Source: Riemerella columbipharyngis
Lineage (GTDB): Bacteria > Bacteroidota > Bacteroidia > Flavobacteriales > Weeksellaceae
Direction of reading: 5' to 3'
Length of the DNA: 64,000 nt
NCBI RefSeq assembly: GCF_900101995.1
Contig: NZ_FNAS01000011.1
Coordinates: forward strand, 1 to 64,000
Below are positions 36,777 through 45,482 of this stretch, one piece after another. The translations under genes and the position numbers were made by a program. The number at the start of each line of letters is the position of its first letter. Positions within the stretch are counted from its first letter, which is position 1. Below the pieces are notes generated by a model. That model saw only the letters and a program-made list of their open reading frames with translations. It ran no database searches and was not told the DNA's origin.

Positions 36777-37518
36777 ACATTTTTTGTATTGATTGATTCA
36801 TTATTTTATAAATAGCCAATGCCATTTCATCTTGGATAAGATTTTCCTGGCGGACGAGAATATTCTTGTCATTCCTTACGGCAGGACCTGTTTGTGCTTG
36901 TTTCGGAGTTACTTCTTTTATTTTTTCTACAGTTTCTTCTATCAGAGGGAGAAAATACTCGAATGGAATATCCTCGCGATCCGCAATCTCCTTACCCTTA
37001 GCAAAAAGGTGATTTACAAAATTACAGACAAAAACCGCTGTAATGTGTATGTACTGCCGCTGGGTGGAATCAGCGTACATTATTTTTGGAGAAATATTTT
37101 TGATAAAGTTCTTTAATATAACTCTGTCTTCTGGAAATTGAGTTTCTATAAAAAATGGTATTTTTTTGTAATCAAGGGGCTTACTTTTGGAAAAAGTTTG
37201 GAGTGGATATAGCACGCCCTTGTGATAATTTCCTTCTAAGGCGTCTAAGGGAATAGAACCCGAAGTATGAACGACAAGAGAATAAGGATTACTAATCTTA
37301 CGAGAAACCTCACCAATGGTACTATCCCGGACGGAGATAATATACAAATCTGCATCGGATAGTGTTTCTGTGGAAAATGGAACGCCTGTTTCGTAGGAGA
37401 TAGAACGGAGCTGTTCTGTATTTCGTCCAAAAATTTGTACCAATGGTACTCCAGAGCCTAACAATGCTTTAGCAAGATGATAAGCTACATTTCCCGAGCC
37501 AATAATCACCGTTTTCAT
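36766..37518 (-). CDS. DUF2520-type Rossmann dehydrogenase-like protein
   Basis: A 250-residue protein with an N-terminal NAD(P)-binding fold (VIIGSGNVAYHLAKALLGSGV, residues 4-24) and a helical C-terminal domain (about 130-245), as in DUF2520 proteins distantly related to ProC/6-phosphogluconate dehydrogenases. The reaction is unknown. The TATATTTG element on the minus strand (37523-37530) ends 4 bases before the ATG. Since the Rossmann fold begins at residue 3, this start cannot move downstream, so the mRNA would be leaderless or nearly so. It is coupled to the kdsC-like gene. Confidence 0.85.
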   Translation of the reverse strand: MKTVIIGSGNVAYHLAKALLGSGVPLVQIFGRNTEQLRSISYETGVPFSTETLSDADLYIISVRDSTIGEVSRKISNPYSLVVHTSGSIPLDALEGNYHKGVLYPLQTFSKSKPLDYKKIPFFIETQFPEDRVILKNFIKNISPKIMYADSTQRQYIHITAVFVCNFVNHLFAKGKEIADREDIPFEYFLPLIEETVEKIKEVTPKQAQTGPAVRNDKNILVRQENLIQDEMALAIYKIMNQSIQKMYEL

Positions 37519-37522
37519 AAAG

Positions 37523-37530
37523 CAAATATA
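37523..37530 (-). promoter_or_regulatory. -7 promoter element of the DUF2520/kdsC pair
   Basis: CAAATATA on the plus strand reads TATATTTG on the minus strand. It ends 4 bases upstream of the ATG at 37518, suggesting a leaderless transcript. Confidence 0.5.
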
Positions 37531-38595
37531 AGGAATACTATGTTACCTTATTGTGTATTTTACACAAAGTTTCTACAAAAGCATCAAGGCTTTAGTAATG
37601 AAAAACAATATTATGATTTGACTTTAATCTGTTTAATTATACTTCAATGTTGAGGGATAGAGAGTTTTCATCTTATTTCTTTATTAGCCACATCTTTACT
37701 GAACTGATACTCTATTTGAAAACAGAGAGCCAGTATCTAAACTATTTATAAACAATTTTTTTCATTTGTTTAAAGTTATTTATTACTTATCTCTTTTTTG
37801 GGAGTATTGTTTACAATAATATTCTAATCTATAGTAAAGAAAAAATATTATTATCAATATTCTTTGATTTTATATTATTTGGATAGATAAACGGTTATCA
37901 CTTCGGGCTGAAATTTATTATGAGTTTTTATTTGATTATTTTTTTAGGATTTGTAATAATATAATTAATCTTACTGAAAGATAAAGAGTTATTATTGTTT
38001 TCAAACTCTATAGTGATATTATGATTTTATCTTTATCATCAAGTGTTTTCGATGATATAAAATAGAATATTTTATATATGGTACCATTATCATCTATACT
38101 CACACATCTACTTATCTTTTTTTTATTTATTTTTAAACTTTATTTTTGTATATTAGAAATATCATAAAAATACTATTAGTTGTTGCCTTTTTGAGTAATA
38201 TATTCTTTGAAATTAGATAAGTTATAAATATATATATAAACTCTTATAGTATCTATAAGGACTATTTTTATTGTAATTCTTGTTTCTTTTTTGAAATTTT
38301 AATTTTTAGTAATCTATTTCTGGATTTGATAGAACCTTTAAAGAGTAATTCTCTATTATTTTTTAAAATACAAATCTTCTACGATTCTGTTGAAATTATT
38401 ATTTAAAGGATTTATTTGGAGATCTTGTTTATAATTTTTTCAATTTTTTTACTTTATTTTTATAAATTAAAACTATATAAAACTTTTTCTATATTTTGCG
38501 AAAATATAGAAAAAGGAATACAAATCAAAATAATAATTAAATACGCTTTTTTCATTAGTGTTAAGATATTAATAATATGTTTTTTTATAATCCGC

Positions 38596-38636
38596 AAAAC
38601 GAAATGTGCAAAAATATAAAACGAAATGTGCAAAAA
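38596..38636. repeat. short direct repeat
   Basis: The 19-base unit AAAACGAAATGTGCAAAAA occurs at 38596-38614 and again at 38618-38636, a period of 22 bases. Its role is unknown. It lies between the gene-poor region and the terminator of the secreted protein gene. Confidence 0.7.
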
Positions 38637-38653
38637 AAACGTTACAATTACAT

Positions 38654-38683
38654 AAAAAAGGAGAAGTTTTATCCTCCTTTTTT
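38654..38683. terminator. bidirectional terminator
   Basis: A perfect 10-bp stem (AAAAAAGGAG / CTCCTTTTTT) with a 10-base loop. It can terminate the minus-strand secreted protein gene that stops at 38719. Confidence 0.75.
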
Positions 38684-38718
38684 ATATTAGCAAATAGCCT
38701 GATTTATAATGTAGAATC

Positions 38719-39789
38719 TTACTCTATAGATTTTAGATATAAAGCTACGGTTCTATTAGCTTTACTCTTTTCTCCTTCTAAAACATTATGATTGTTTGAT
38801 ATTTTTAAATTAGGATTCTTTTGTAAATCATTATATAATTGTAGTGCAAAAAATTCATCATTATATAATAACATTCGCCCTACCACTAACGGAATTATAT
38901 CTTCTCCTAGATTTTTTAATTTCTGATATGAGGGAGTTAATCTTCTGTCTGCAGGATTAGAGCTTAATCCATATTTACCTGTAAACCACTCTGATTTCCA
39001 ATCAAAATAAAGATTATTAAATCTATCTATATCCTCATCAGACATAGGTAGAAGGCGTCTTAACAGAGCATCATATTGGGTATGAGTAGGCGAAAACTTA
39101 GGAGTTTGCTGTCCTTTCACAAGCTCCTTAATATTTACATCAGATGATTTTTTATAATAGGCTCTCACTTTACCATAGGTGTCACTTTCTAAATCATCGG
39201 CTTTATGAGTTAAACGCTGTAATGCTCCTAATTTAGATTCCCAAACAGTTCTATCCGGAGTATACCTCACAGAAGCGTGGGTCATATAGAGAGGGTCTAC
39301 GCCATTGTCTATCCCCCAAGCTTCTACATCAGCATCCTTTATATCTGTAGTTTTGGTATATCCTAATTTTTTATAAAACTCATCAAAATATTCTAGCTTG
39401 GTAGATTTCTCAGAGGGTAATAGAAATCCTCCATCTGGCCACAGCCACTCATTGGTAATTCCGAGTGTCCACGAAACACAGTTATAGCATTGCGTACTGA
39501 TACTGGTTATTCTAGAAATGCTGGTATCTAATTTTGGAAAAAATGAAGTGTAAAAGAAAATTTCATTTTTGTCCAAAGGACGAGAAAAGGTAGGGATATT
39601 ATCACAATGAGGATAAGGGTCTGGATCTGTCTGACTATTTGTTTTCCCTAATAAAGGCTTATTTCTACCTTCATAAAAACTTCTCAGTTGCTTTTCTTGT
39701 TGGTTGATTGTTACATTTTCTCTAGAGTTACAGCAATTAAACAGAAATAAAACTGTAAGTAACATCATTACTAAATGGTTTCTTTTCAT
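38719..39789 (-). CDS. secreted lipoprotein-like protein with a DUF7689-type cysteine-peptidase fold
   Basis: A 356-residue protein with a hydrophobic leader ending in two cysteines (19-20), suggesting a lipoprotein although the lipobox is weak. The core resembles DUF7689: CYNCVSWTLGITNEWLWP (101-118), FDEFYKKLGYT (135-145), THASVR (170-175), VWESKLGALQRLTHKADDLES (182-202) and YGKVRAYYKK. In an NlpC/P60-like fold C104 and H171 would be the catalytic pair. That assignment is my inference. It stands alone in an AT-rich stretch, with TATTTTTG on the minus strand at 39811-39818. The substrate is unknown. Confidence 0.72.
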   Translation of the reverse strand: MKRNHLVMMLLTVLFLFNCCNSRENVTINQQEKQLRSFYEGRNKPLLGKTNSQTDPDPYPHCDNIPTFSRPLDKNEIFFYTSFFPKLDTSISRITSISTQCYNCVSWTLGITNEWLWPDGGFLLPSEKSTKLEYFDEFYKKLGYTKTTDIKDADVEAWGIDNGVDPLYMTHASVRYTPDRTVWESKLGALQRLTHKADDLESDTYGKVRAYYKKSSDVNIKELVKGQQTPKFSPTHTQYDALLRRLLPMSDEDIDRFNNLYFDWKSEWFTGKYGLSSNPADRRLTPSYQKLKNLGEDIIPLVVGRMLLYNDEFFALQLYNDLQKNPNLKISNNHNVLEGEKSKANRTVALYLKSIE

Positions 39790-40332
39790 AATATTTACTT
39801 TTTATTTCTCCAAAAATAATAAATTTTGTTTTATTATAAAACTTTTAATTAAAAGAATTGAAGGAGGATAAAATATCTCCCTTTTTCATCAACATTGAAA
39901 AACTATAATAGAATCGACTTCTCTATCAACAAACTAATATCAATAAAATATTGTTATTTCATTCTGTCTGCTTCGGTAAATAATATTTTAATAAAGATAA
40001 CCAAGCCTCGGCTTACTCACACTAAACGATTAAGCATTATTTTCTCTTTATCAAAAGAGAATCATATACTTTGGAATACAAGTGAGATTTTAATATAATA
40101 TTCAGAAGCTGTCTAAATTTAGAGGAATTAATTTGTTTCTATTTTCTAAGTTTTCCATCAGAAGCTCATATTCTTACATAGTCTTCTACCGTTATCAAAC
40201 CGCGAAAAGGTATGCTCTATAATTCAGATTTTGGGAATAATACCATATTATATTACTGAACAAGAATTTTAACTTAATTTTGTTATTAAAAAATAAAACA
40301 GTATCTTCGCTGCCGAAAATGAGATGTAAATT
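39790..40332. other. AT-rich intergenic region upstream of rpsU
   Basis: No gene is supported here. The open frame at 39895-40098 has no family character. The right end holds the rpsU promoter (40280-40309). The left end holds the promoter element of the secreted protein (39811-39818). Confidence 0.5.
40280..40309 (+). promoter_or_regulatory. flavobacterial promoter of rpsU
   Basis: TTG (40280-40282), 19 bases, then TATCTTCG (40302-40309), one base off TAnnTTTG, 23 bases before the rpsU start. Confidence 0.5.
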
Positions 40333-40530
40333 ATGTTAATTATCCCAGTGAAAGATGGAGAGTCCATCGACAGAGCTCTGAAAAAATACAAAAGAAAGTT
40401 TGACAAAACTGGTGTTGTACGTGCTCTAAGAGCAAAACAGCAGTATGTGAAGCCTTCTGTTGTTAGAAGACAGCAAGTATTGAAAGCAGCTCACAAACAA
40501 AAAAATCTTAGCAAAGAAGAAATGGCATAA
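40333..40530 (+). CDS. rpsU: 30S ribosomal protein S21
   Basis: A 65-residue basic ribosomal protein. The N-terminal MLIIPVKDGESIDRALKKYKRKFDKTGV and the following arginine-rich stretch are typical of S21. It has its own promoter and a strong terminator. In flavobacteria it commonly precedes a Xer-type recombinase and hpf, as it does here. Confidence 0.96.
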   Translation: MLIIPVKDGESIDRALKKYKRKFDKTGVVRALRAKQQYVKPSVVRRQQVLKAAHKQKNLSKEEMA

Positions 40531-40557
40531 GCCAAAACTTATCCTTTGCTATTATGA

Positions 40558-40598
40558 AAATCGTTCCTTAAAAAATTTAAGGAACGATTTTTGTTTTA
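40558..40598 (+). terminator. terminator after rpsU
   Basis: A perfect 15-bp stem (AAATCGTTCCTTAAA / TTTAAGGAACGATTT) at 40558-40590 with a 3-base loop is followed by a T-rich tail. Confidence 0.9.
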
Positions 40599-40609
40599 TC
40601 TTTACCATT

Positions 40610-41482
40610 ATGATAGACAAATTTTTGGAATACATTAGCGTAGAAAAAAGATATTCGCAGCACACCATCATCGGCTACAAAAAAGATTTGGAAGATTTTT
40701 TGGATTATATAAGGGAAACAGAATCCTCCGAGGATTTGAAAAAAATGAACAAACGGGTCATTAGAAATTTTATGATAGCCCTTTCTGAACAAAACTTAAC
40801 AAAAAGAACCATCAATAGAAAGCTATCCGCCCTGAGAAGTTTCTATCTCTATCTCTTGAAAATACAAGAAATAGACGCCTCTCCTATGGAGAGCATTCAG
40901 TCTCTCAAATTTTATGCAGACAAGCAAATCCCGTTCTCTAAGGAAGAGATGCAACATCTGAAAGGCATTCTGGGCACCCCTGAAAATACGCTGCCGAGAC
41001 TCATTATAGAAATGCTGTACCAGACGGGAATGCGTAGGGCAGAACTATGTAATTTACTTTCAAAAAATGTAAACCTAAACAATAGGGAACTCAAAATCAT
41101 TGGGAAAGGAAGTAAGGCGAGATTTGTTCCCATATCCGAAAACTTAGTCTCTGATTTACAAAACTATGACAACCAGAAAAATACGGTGCAAAAAGAAAGT
41201 CTGTATTTCTTTTCCAAAGAAGACGGAAAAAAAATATCCGAAAAATTTGTGTATTCTACCGTAAATACCTACCTCAGTCTTGTCACTTCTAAGAAGAAAA
41301 AAAGCCCACATATACTGAGGCATAGTTTTGCCACTCATGTATTGGAGAATGGGGCAGAAATTTCTAAAGTGAAAAAAATTTTGGGCCACGCTAGTTTAGC
41401 CTCTACGCAAGTCTATACTGATGCCAATATTGAAAAACTAAAATCCGTGATAAAAAACGCTCACCCGAGAAATAAAAAGTAA
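40610..41482 (+). CDS. xerC: tyrosine recombinase, XerC/XerD type
   Basis: A 290-residue site-specific recombinase probably used for chromosome dimer resolution at dif. The N-terminal SAM-like domain (about 1-85) and the catalytic domain are complete. The catalytic residues are visible: Arg in TGMRRAELCNLL (about residue 143), Lys in IGKGSKARFVPI (about 166), HILRHSFATHVLENG (H-x-x-R, about 240-243), His in LGHASLAST (about 263) and the nucleophile Tyr in QVYTD (about 272). The neighbours are core translation genes, not phage genes, which favours a housekeeping Xer over an integrase. Confidence 0.9.
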   Translation: MIDKFLEYISVEKRYSQHTIIGYKKDLEDFLDYIRETESSEDLKKMNKRVIRNFMIALSEQNLTKRTINRKLSALRSFYLYLLKIQEIDASPMESIQSLKFYADKQIPFSKEEMQHLKGILGTPENTLPRLIIEMLYQTGMRRAELCNLLSKNVNLNNRELKIIGKGSKARFVPISENLVSDLQNYDNQKNTVQKESLYFFSKEDGKKISEKFVYSTVNTYLSLVTSKKKKSPHILRHSFATHVLENGAEISKVKKILGHASLASTQVYTDANIEKLKSVIKNAHPRNKK

Positions 41483-41508
41483 GTATTAACCAGTATAAAA
41501 ATAAAGTT

Positions 41509-41799
41509 ATGAAGATTACAATTCAGGCGATGGGGCTTACCCCTCACGAACCTTTGGAAGAGTACCTTAATAAAAAACTAAACAAATTAGAAACTTTCTA
41601 CGACAAGATACAGGAATGTAAAGTTTTCCTGAAAGTAGAGAACGCATCGGATAAAGAAAACAAAACTGCGGAAGTGCTTCTATCTGTGCCGGGAGACGAC
41701 ATCGTAGTCAAGAAAACTTGTGCCAGCTTTGAGGAAGCTCTTGATAAATGTACAGATGCTGCCAAAAAGTTACTAATCAAGAAAAAAGAAAAGCAATAA
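41509..41799 (+). CDS. hpf: ribosome hibernation-promoting factor, short form
   Basis: Binds the small ribosomal subunit in stationary phase. The 96 residues match the short HPF/YfiA form: MKITIQAMGLTPHEPLEEYLNKKLNKLETFYDKIQECKVFLKVEN, then TAEVLLSVPGDDIVVKKTCASFEEALDKCTDAAKKLL. It lacks the C-terminal dimerisation domain of long HPF. It lies 26 bases after the recombinase gene and before the tRNA cluster. Confidence 0.94.
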   Translation: MKITIQAMGLTPHEPLEEYLNKKLNKLETFYDKIQECKVFLKVENASDKENKTAEVLLSVPGDDIVVKKTCASFEEALDKCTDAAKKLLIKKKEKQ

Positions 41800-41851
41800 A
41801 AAATTTATTGAAAAAAAAACTTAAAAATTTTTAGGTTTCAAAAAAACTTTA

Positions 41852-41859
41852 TATATTTG
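41852..41859 (+). promoter_or_regulatory. -7 promoter element of the tRNA cluster
   Basis: TATATTTG lies 39 bases upstream of the first tRNA, after the hpf stop. Confidence 0.5.
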
Positions 41860-41898
41860 CACTCGCAAAACAGAATAGCAGTTCTTTTGAAATCTAAT

Positions 41899-41972
41899 GC
41901 CTCCATAGCTCAGTTGGCCAGAGCACGTGATTTGTAATCTCGGGGTCGTGGGTTCGAATCCCTCTGGAGGCT
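41899..41972 (+). tRNA. tRNA-Thr (anticodon TGT)
   Basis: A 74-base cloverleaf. Acceptor GCCTCCA pairs with TGGAGGC, the T-arm is GGTTCGAATCC, and the anticodon loop TTTGTAA gives TGT. Confidence 0.95.
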
Positions 41973-41985
41973 CATAAAAATTGTC

Positions 41986-42068
41986 GGGGAGATACCAGAG
42001 TGGCCAAATGGGACGGACTGTAACTCCGTTGTCGTGAGACTTCGCAGGTTCGAATCCTGCTCTCCCCA
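41986..42068 (+). tRNA. tRNA-Tyr (anticodon GTA)
   Basis: An 83-base tRNA with a long variable arm, as expected for bacterial tRNA-Tyr. Acceptor GGGGAGA pairs with TCTCCCC, and the anticodon loop CTGTAAC gives GTA. Confidence 0.95.
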
Positions 42069-42086
42069 CATTTTTTTAGTGAAAAT

Positions 42087-42117
42087 TTGCAAGGTTTTAG
42101 AATTTGTCTTAAATTTG
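42087..42117 (+). promoter_or_regulatory. second promoter inside the tRNA cluster
   Basis: TTG (42087-42089), 20 bases, then TAAATTTG (42110-42117), 24 bases before tRNA-Gly. It suggests that Gly and the gene after it are transcribed separately. Confidence 0.5.
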
Positions 42118-42141
42118 CAGAACAATACCAACAAAAATAAT

Positions 42142-42214
42142 GCGGAAGTAGCTCAGTTGGTAGAGCGTCAGCCTTCCAAGCTGAATGTCGCGGGTTCGAC
42201 CCCCGTCTTCCGCT
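42142..42214 (+). tRNA. tRNA-Gly (anticodon TCC)
   Basis: A 73-base cloverleaf. Acceptor GCGGAAG pairs with CTTCCGC, and the anticodon loop CTTCCAA gives TCC. Confidence 0.95.
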
Positions 42215-42220
42215 CAAAGA

Positions 42221-42254
42221 AAATCACAATCCGAGTTTGGGCTGTGATTTTTTT
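42221..42254 (+). terminator. hairpin between tRNA-Gly and tRNA-Thr
   Basis: An 8-bp stem (AAATCACA / TGTGATTT) at 42221-42250 is followed by T residues. It may be a terminator or a processing hairpin. Confidence 0.55.
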
Positions 42255-42258
42255 ATAA

Positions 42259-42330
42259 GCCGTTATAGCTCAGGGGTAGAGCGCTTCCTTGGTAAGGAAG
42301 AGGTCTCGGGTTCAAATCCCGATAATGGCT
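42259..42330 (+). tRNA. tRNA-Thr (anticodon GGT)
   Basis: A 72-base cloverleaf. Acceptor GCCGTTA pairs with TAATGGC, and the anticodon loop TTGGTAA gives GGT. Confidence 0.95.
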
Positions 42331-42340
42331 CTGAAAAATA

Positions 42341-42376
42341 AAAAAGTAAGATGCTGACATACAGTATCTTACTTTT
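42341..42376. terminator. strong terminator after the tRNA cluster
   Basis: A 16-bp stem with one mismatch (AAAAAGTAAGATGCTG against CAGTATCTTACTTTTT), flanked by A and T runs, so it could work in both directions. It separates the tRNAs from the pyrD block. Confidence 0.8.
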
Positions 42377-42395
42377 TTATTAGGATATGCTAAAA

Positions 42396-42599
42396 TTAAT
42401 CCCTGCTTTTTTGTAACGAATTTATAAGTCTTCTTATATGAAGAAACGAAAAAGAAAGGAAAATTAACACACTTATAAAACTACAAACAATTCTCCATAT
42501 TTCAGCATTTGAAAAGCAAAGCTTGAAAAAGATATAGAGAGGAATAGTAGGAACAATACAAATCCTAAAAAACCAGTAAAAAGCATTAGACTCTCTCAT
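42396..42599 (-). CDS. possible small membrane protein
   Basis: A 67-residue reading starting at MRESNAFYWFF, with two hydrophobic segments (about 7-25 and 36-52) and a basic C-terminus (RRLINSLQKSRD). It lies between a terminator and the pyrD promoter and could use the A/T stem at 42341-42376 as its own terminator. The open frame extends upstream to 42641. There is no recognisable family, so the call rests on layout and composition only. Confidence 0.4.
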   Translation of the reverse strand: MRESNAFYWFFRICIVPTIPLYIFFKLCFSNAEIWRIVCSFISVLIFLSFSFLHIRRLINSLQKSRD

Positions 42600-42700
42600 A
42601 ATATGATGTTTTTGATTGTCCAAATGTAAAAAAAAAATCATTCCACGAAGAAAAAAAAGTAAAAAATCAAACCAACCTTATCTCTTTTCTTCTTTTTTTG

Positions 42701-42708
42701 TATTTTTG
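42701..42708 (+). promoter_or_regulatory. -7 promoter element of pyrD
   Basis: TATTTTTG lies 17 bases before the ATG at 42726. It overlaps the alternative upstream start and therefore argues against that start. Confidence 0.55.
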
Positions 42709-42725
42709 TGATATATTTTATTGCA

Positions 42726-43745
42726 ATGTACAAGTCTTTCATTCGTCCTATTCTTTTTAATTTTGACCCCGAAAAAGTTCATCATTTTACATTTAGATTT
42801 CTTAAAATTTTATTCAGGATTCCATTCGTGAAAGGTATAAGCCAATCTTTCTATGAAATAAAAGATAAACGGCTGGAAAGAAATATATTTGGATTAACAT
42901 TCAAAAATCCTGTGGGATTGGCTGCCGGCTTCGACAAAGATGCCAAACTGTACCGAGAACTCTCCGCAATGGGGTTTGGCTTTATAGAAATAGGGACACT
43001 AACGCCCAAAGGACAGCCCGGCAATGACAAAAAGAGACTTTTCAGACTGATAGAAGACTCTGCCATCATCAATAGAATGGGCTTTAATAACAAAGGTGTG
43101 GAAAACGCCGTGAAAAGACTTAAGAAAAATAAAAATGTATTAGTCGGCGGCAATATAGGGAAAAATAAATTAACCCCCAATGAAAAAGCCGAAGAGGATT
43201 ATTTAATATGCTTTCGTTCGCTGTACGATTATGTAGATTATTTTGTGGTAAACGTAAGCTCCCCAAACACGCCAAATCTTAGGGCGTTACAAGATAAAGA
43301 ACCTCTGACAAAGCTTTTGAACACGCTGCAAGCAGAGAACCATTCTCACGAAAAACCGAAGCCCATCTTGCTAAAAATAGCACCGGACTTAACCGACGAA
43401 CAGCTTTTAGACATTATAGATATTGTAAAAGAGACTAAAATATCGGGTGTCATAGCGACCAATACAACAATATCAAGAAAAGGTCTACACTCCGCCAACC
43501 AAACGGAAAGCGGAGGACTATCCGGAAAACCTTTGACAAAACGCTCTACGGAAGTCATTAAATTTTTATCAGAAAAAAGTCAAAATGCATTCCCTATTAT
43601 CGGAGTAGGGGGTATCCATACTGCTGAAGATGCTTTAGAGAAATTGCGTGCAGGTGCCAGTTTGATACAACTTTATACGGGTTTTATTTATGAGGGACCC
43701 TCTCTTGTAAAAAAAATAAATAAACAAATTTTAGAACAATATTAA
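42726..43745 (+). CDS. pyrD: dihydroorotate dehydrogenase (quinone), class 2
   Basis: Oxidises dihydroorotate to orotate in pyrimidine synthesis, passing electrons to quinone at the inner membrane. The start at 42726 gives a 339-residue protein beginning [23 protein letters not shown], the membrane-associating N-terminal helix pair of class 2. FMN and substrate motifs are clear: [39 protein letters not shown] (catalytic Ser), [11 protein letters not shown] and [27 protein letters not shown]. The menaquinone gene menD elsewhere in the window fits a quinone acceptor. Its position between the tRNA cluster and tuf is unusual. Confidence 0.95.
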   Translation: MYKSFIRPILFNFDPEKVHHFTFRFLKILFRIPFVKGISQSFYEIKDKRLERNIFGLTFKNPVGLAAGFDKDAKLYRELSAMGFGFIEIGTLTPKGQPGNDKKRLFRLIEDSAIINRMGFNNKGVENAVKRLKKNKNVLVGGNIGKNKLTPNEKAEEDYLICFRSLYDYVDYFVVNVSSPNTPNLRALQDKEPLTKLLNTLQAENHSHEKPKPILLKIAPDLTDEQLLDIIDIVKETKISGVIATNTTISRKGLHSANQTESGGLSGKPLTKRSTEVIKFLSEKSQNAFPIIGVGGIHTAEDALEKLRAGASLIQLYTGFIYEGPSLVKKINKQILEQY

Positions 43746-43863
43746 CTAAAATATCTATATTTGCAGAGTGCTATATAGTGTATAATTTTCGGTCCTGAAT
43801 TTATATTTAGGATATTTGGAGTATTATTTTTTGAGAAAAAATTTTTGCTATCTAAAAAATTAT

Positions 43864-43871
43864 TATATTTG
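43864..43871 (+). promoter_or_regulatory. -7 promoter element of tuf
   Basis: TATATTTG lies 45 bases upstream of the tuf start, with TTG 16 bases before it (43845-43847). A second TATATTTG at 43756-43763 could be an additional start site. Confidence 0.55.
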
Positions 43872-43916
43872 CACTCCGAAAAATGTTATTAATTAATAAA
43901 ATTAAATATTAAAATT

Positions 43917-45104
43917 ATGGCAAAGGAAACGTTTAATCGTAACAAACCACACTTAAACATTGGTACTATTGGTCACGTAGACCACGGTAAAACTACTTTA
44001 ACAGCAGCAATTTCTAAAGTGTTGTCTGACAAAGGTCTTGCAGAAGCTAAGGATTTCTCTTCTATCGACTCTGCACCTGAAGAAAAAGAAAGAGGTATCA
44101 CTATTAATACAGCTCACATCGAGTATGAAACCGCTAACAGACACTACGCTCACGTAGACTGTCCTGGTCACGCTGACTATGTAAAAAACATGGTAACTGG
44201 TGCTGCTCAGATGGACGGTGCTATCTTGGTGGTAGCTGCTACTGATGGACCTATGCCTCAGACTAGAGAGCACATCTTACTTTGTCGTCAGGTAAACGTA
44301 CCTAGAATTGTTGTATTTATGAACAAAGTAGATATGGTAGATGATGCTGAGCTTCTTGAGCTTGTAGAGCTTGAAGTAAGAGATCTTCTTTCTACTTATG
44401 AATACGATGGAGACAATTCTCCTGTAATCCAAGGGTCTGCACTTGGTGCTCTTAACGGTGAAGCTAAATGGGTAGCTACTGTAGAAGAACTTATGGATGC
44501 AGTAGATACTTGGATCGAACAACCTGTAAGAGATCAAGATAAACCATTCTTGATGCCTATCGAGGATGTATTCTCTATTACTGGTCGTGGTACTGTAGCA
44601 ACCGGTAGAATCGAGTCTGGTGTTATCAACACTGGTGACCCTGTAGATATCGTAGGTATGGGAGAAGAAAAATTAACTTCTACTATTACAGGTGTAGAGA
44701 TGTTTAGAAAAATCCTTGACAGAGGTGAAGCTGGTGATAACGTAGGATTACTTCTTAGAGGTATCGAAAAAACTGATATCAAGAGAGGTATGGTAATCGC
44801 TAAGCAAGGTTCTGTAACTCCACACAAAAAATTCAAAGCAGAGGTATATATCCTTTCTAAAGAAGAAGGTGGACGTCACACTCCATTCCACAACAAGTAT
44901 CGTCCTCAGTTCTATGTAAGAACAACTGACGTTACAGGTGAAATCTTCTTACCAGAAGGTGTAGAAATGGTAATGCCTGGTGATAACTTGACTATTACAG
45001 TAGAATTGCTTCAACCAATTGCTCTTAACGTAGGTCTTAGATTTGCGATTAGAGAAGGTGGTAGAACAGTAGGTGCTGGTCAGGTAACTGAAATTTTAGA
45101 CTAA
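43917..45104 (+). CDS. tuf: elongation factor Tu
   Basis: Delivers aminoacyl-tRNA to the ribosome. The 395 residues carry G1 [10 protein letters not shown] (about 18-27), the effector region [14 protein letters not shown]3 DCPGHADY, G4 NKVD and the SALGALNGE segment, with domains II and III complete to the C-terminal [14 protein letters not shown]. Codon use is biased towards a restricted set, as expected for a highly expressed gene. tRNA-Trp, secE and nusG follow. Confidence 0.98.
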   Translation: MAKETFNRNKPHLNIGTIGHVDHGKTTLTAAISKVLSDKGLAEAKDFSSIDSAPEEKERGITINTAHIEYETANRHYAHVDCPGHADYVKNMVTGAAQMDGAILVVAATDGPMPQTREHILLCRQVNVPRIVVFMNKVDMVDDAELLELVELEVRDLLSTYEYDGDNSPVIQGSALGALNGEAKWVATVEELMDAVDTWIEQPVRDQDKPFLMPIEDVFSITGRGTVATGRIESGVINTGDPVDIVGMGEEKLTSTITGVEMFRKILDRGEAGDNVGLLLRGIEKTDIKRGMVIAKQGSVTPHKKFKAEVYILSKEEGGRHTPFHNKYRPQFYVRTTDVTGEIFLPEGVEMVMPGDNLTITVELLQPIALNVGLRFAIREGGRTVGAGQVTEILD

Positions 45105-45170
45105 TTTCTAAATTATCATAACTTTAATTAAAGCCTCCGTAGGGAGCATTCTTTGCGGAGCTTTATATCT

Positions 45171-45241
45171 ACGGGCATCGTCCAATGGTAGGATACCGGT
45201 CTCCAAAACCGTTGATCTGGGTTCGAATCCTAGTGCCCGTG
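45171..45241 (+). tRNA. tRNA-Trp (anticodon CCA)
   Basis: A 71-base cloverleaf. Acceptor ACGGGCA pairs with TGCCCGT, and the anticodon loop CTCCAAA gives CCA. The tuf-trnW-secE-nusG order is the common bacterial one. Confidence 0.95.
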
Positions 45242-45254
45242 CAAATTAAATATA

Positions 45255-45461
45255 ATGAGTTCATTAATAAGTTTTTTAAAAGGTTCTTATACAGAGTTTA
45301 AAGAGAAAGTAGAATGGCCTAAATGGGTAGACCTACAATCTTCTACTGCCGTAGTATCTATTGCTACTGTTATTTTAGCTTTGTTTACCTTTGGGGTAGA
45401 TAATATGTTTAGTAAAGCTTTACAAAATATGCTTTCTATATTGATTAACTTATTTAATTAA
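45255..45461 (+). CDS. secE: preprotein translocase subunit SecE
   Basis: A component of the SecYEG translocon, 68 residues, with one amphipathic helix (about 10-28, ending EWPKWVDL) and one transmembrane helix (about 35-60). This short form is usual in Bacteroidota. It starts 13 bases after tRNA-Trp and precedes nusG by 21 bases. Confidence 0.93.
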   Translation: MSSLISFLKGSYTEFKEKVEWPKWVDLQSSTAVVSIATVILALFTFGVDNMFSKALQNMLSILINLFN

Positions 45462-45482
45462 TTTCTATAACTATTTTTTCCG

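Larger units (their letters stand above)
37519..38718. other. 1.2-kb very AT-rich gene-poor region
   Basis: I find no ORF with family resemblance. A lysine/isoleucine/phenylalanine-rich open frame at 38416-38619 reflects base composition. The region holds a minus-strand TAnnTTTG element at its left edge (37523-37530), a direct repeat at 38596-38636 and a bidirectional terminator at 38654-38683. It may be decayed coding DNA, but no parent gene is recognisable. Confidence 0.5.

Noticed and set aside
38416-38619. 67-residue open frame in the AT-rich desert
   Set aside because: Composition is only Ile/Lys/Phe from low GC; no promoter, no motif and no conserved start context.
39895-40098. 67-residue open frame upstream of rpsU
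   Set aside because: No recognisable family or promoter; consistent with random open reading in AT-rich DNA.
41821-42258. Several short open frames over 41821-42258 on both strands
   Set aside because: They cover the tRNA-Thr, tRNA-Tyr and tRNA-Gly genes. Their peptides are translations of tRNA sequence.
45130-45165. Hairpin after tuf (AAAGCCTCCG / CGGAGCTTT)
   Set aside because: The stem is imperfect and lacks a T tail before tRNA-Trp; it may be a processing site, so no terminator is called.
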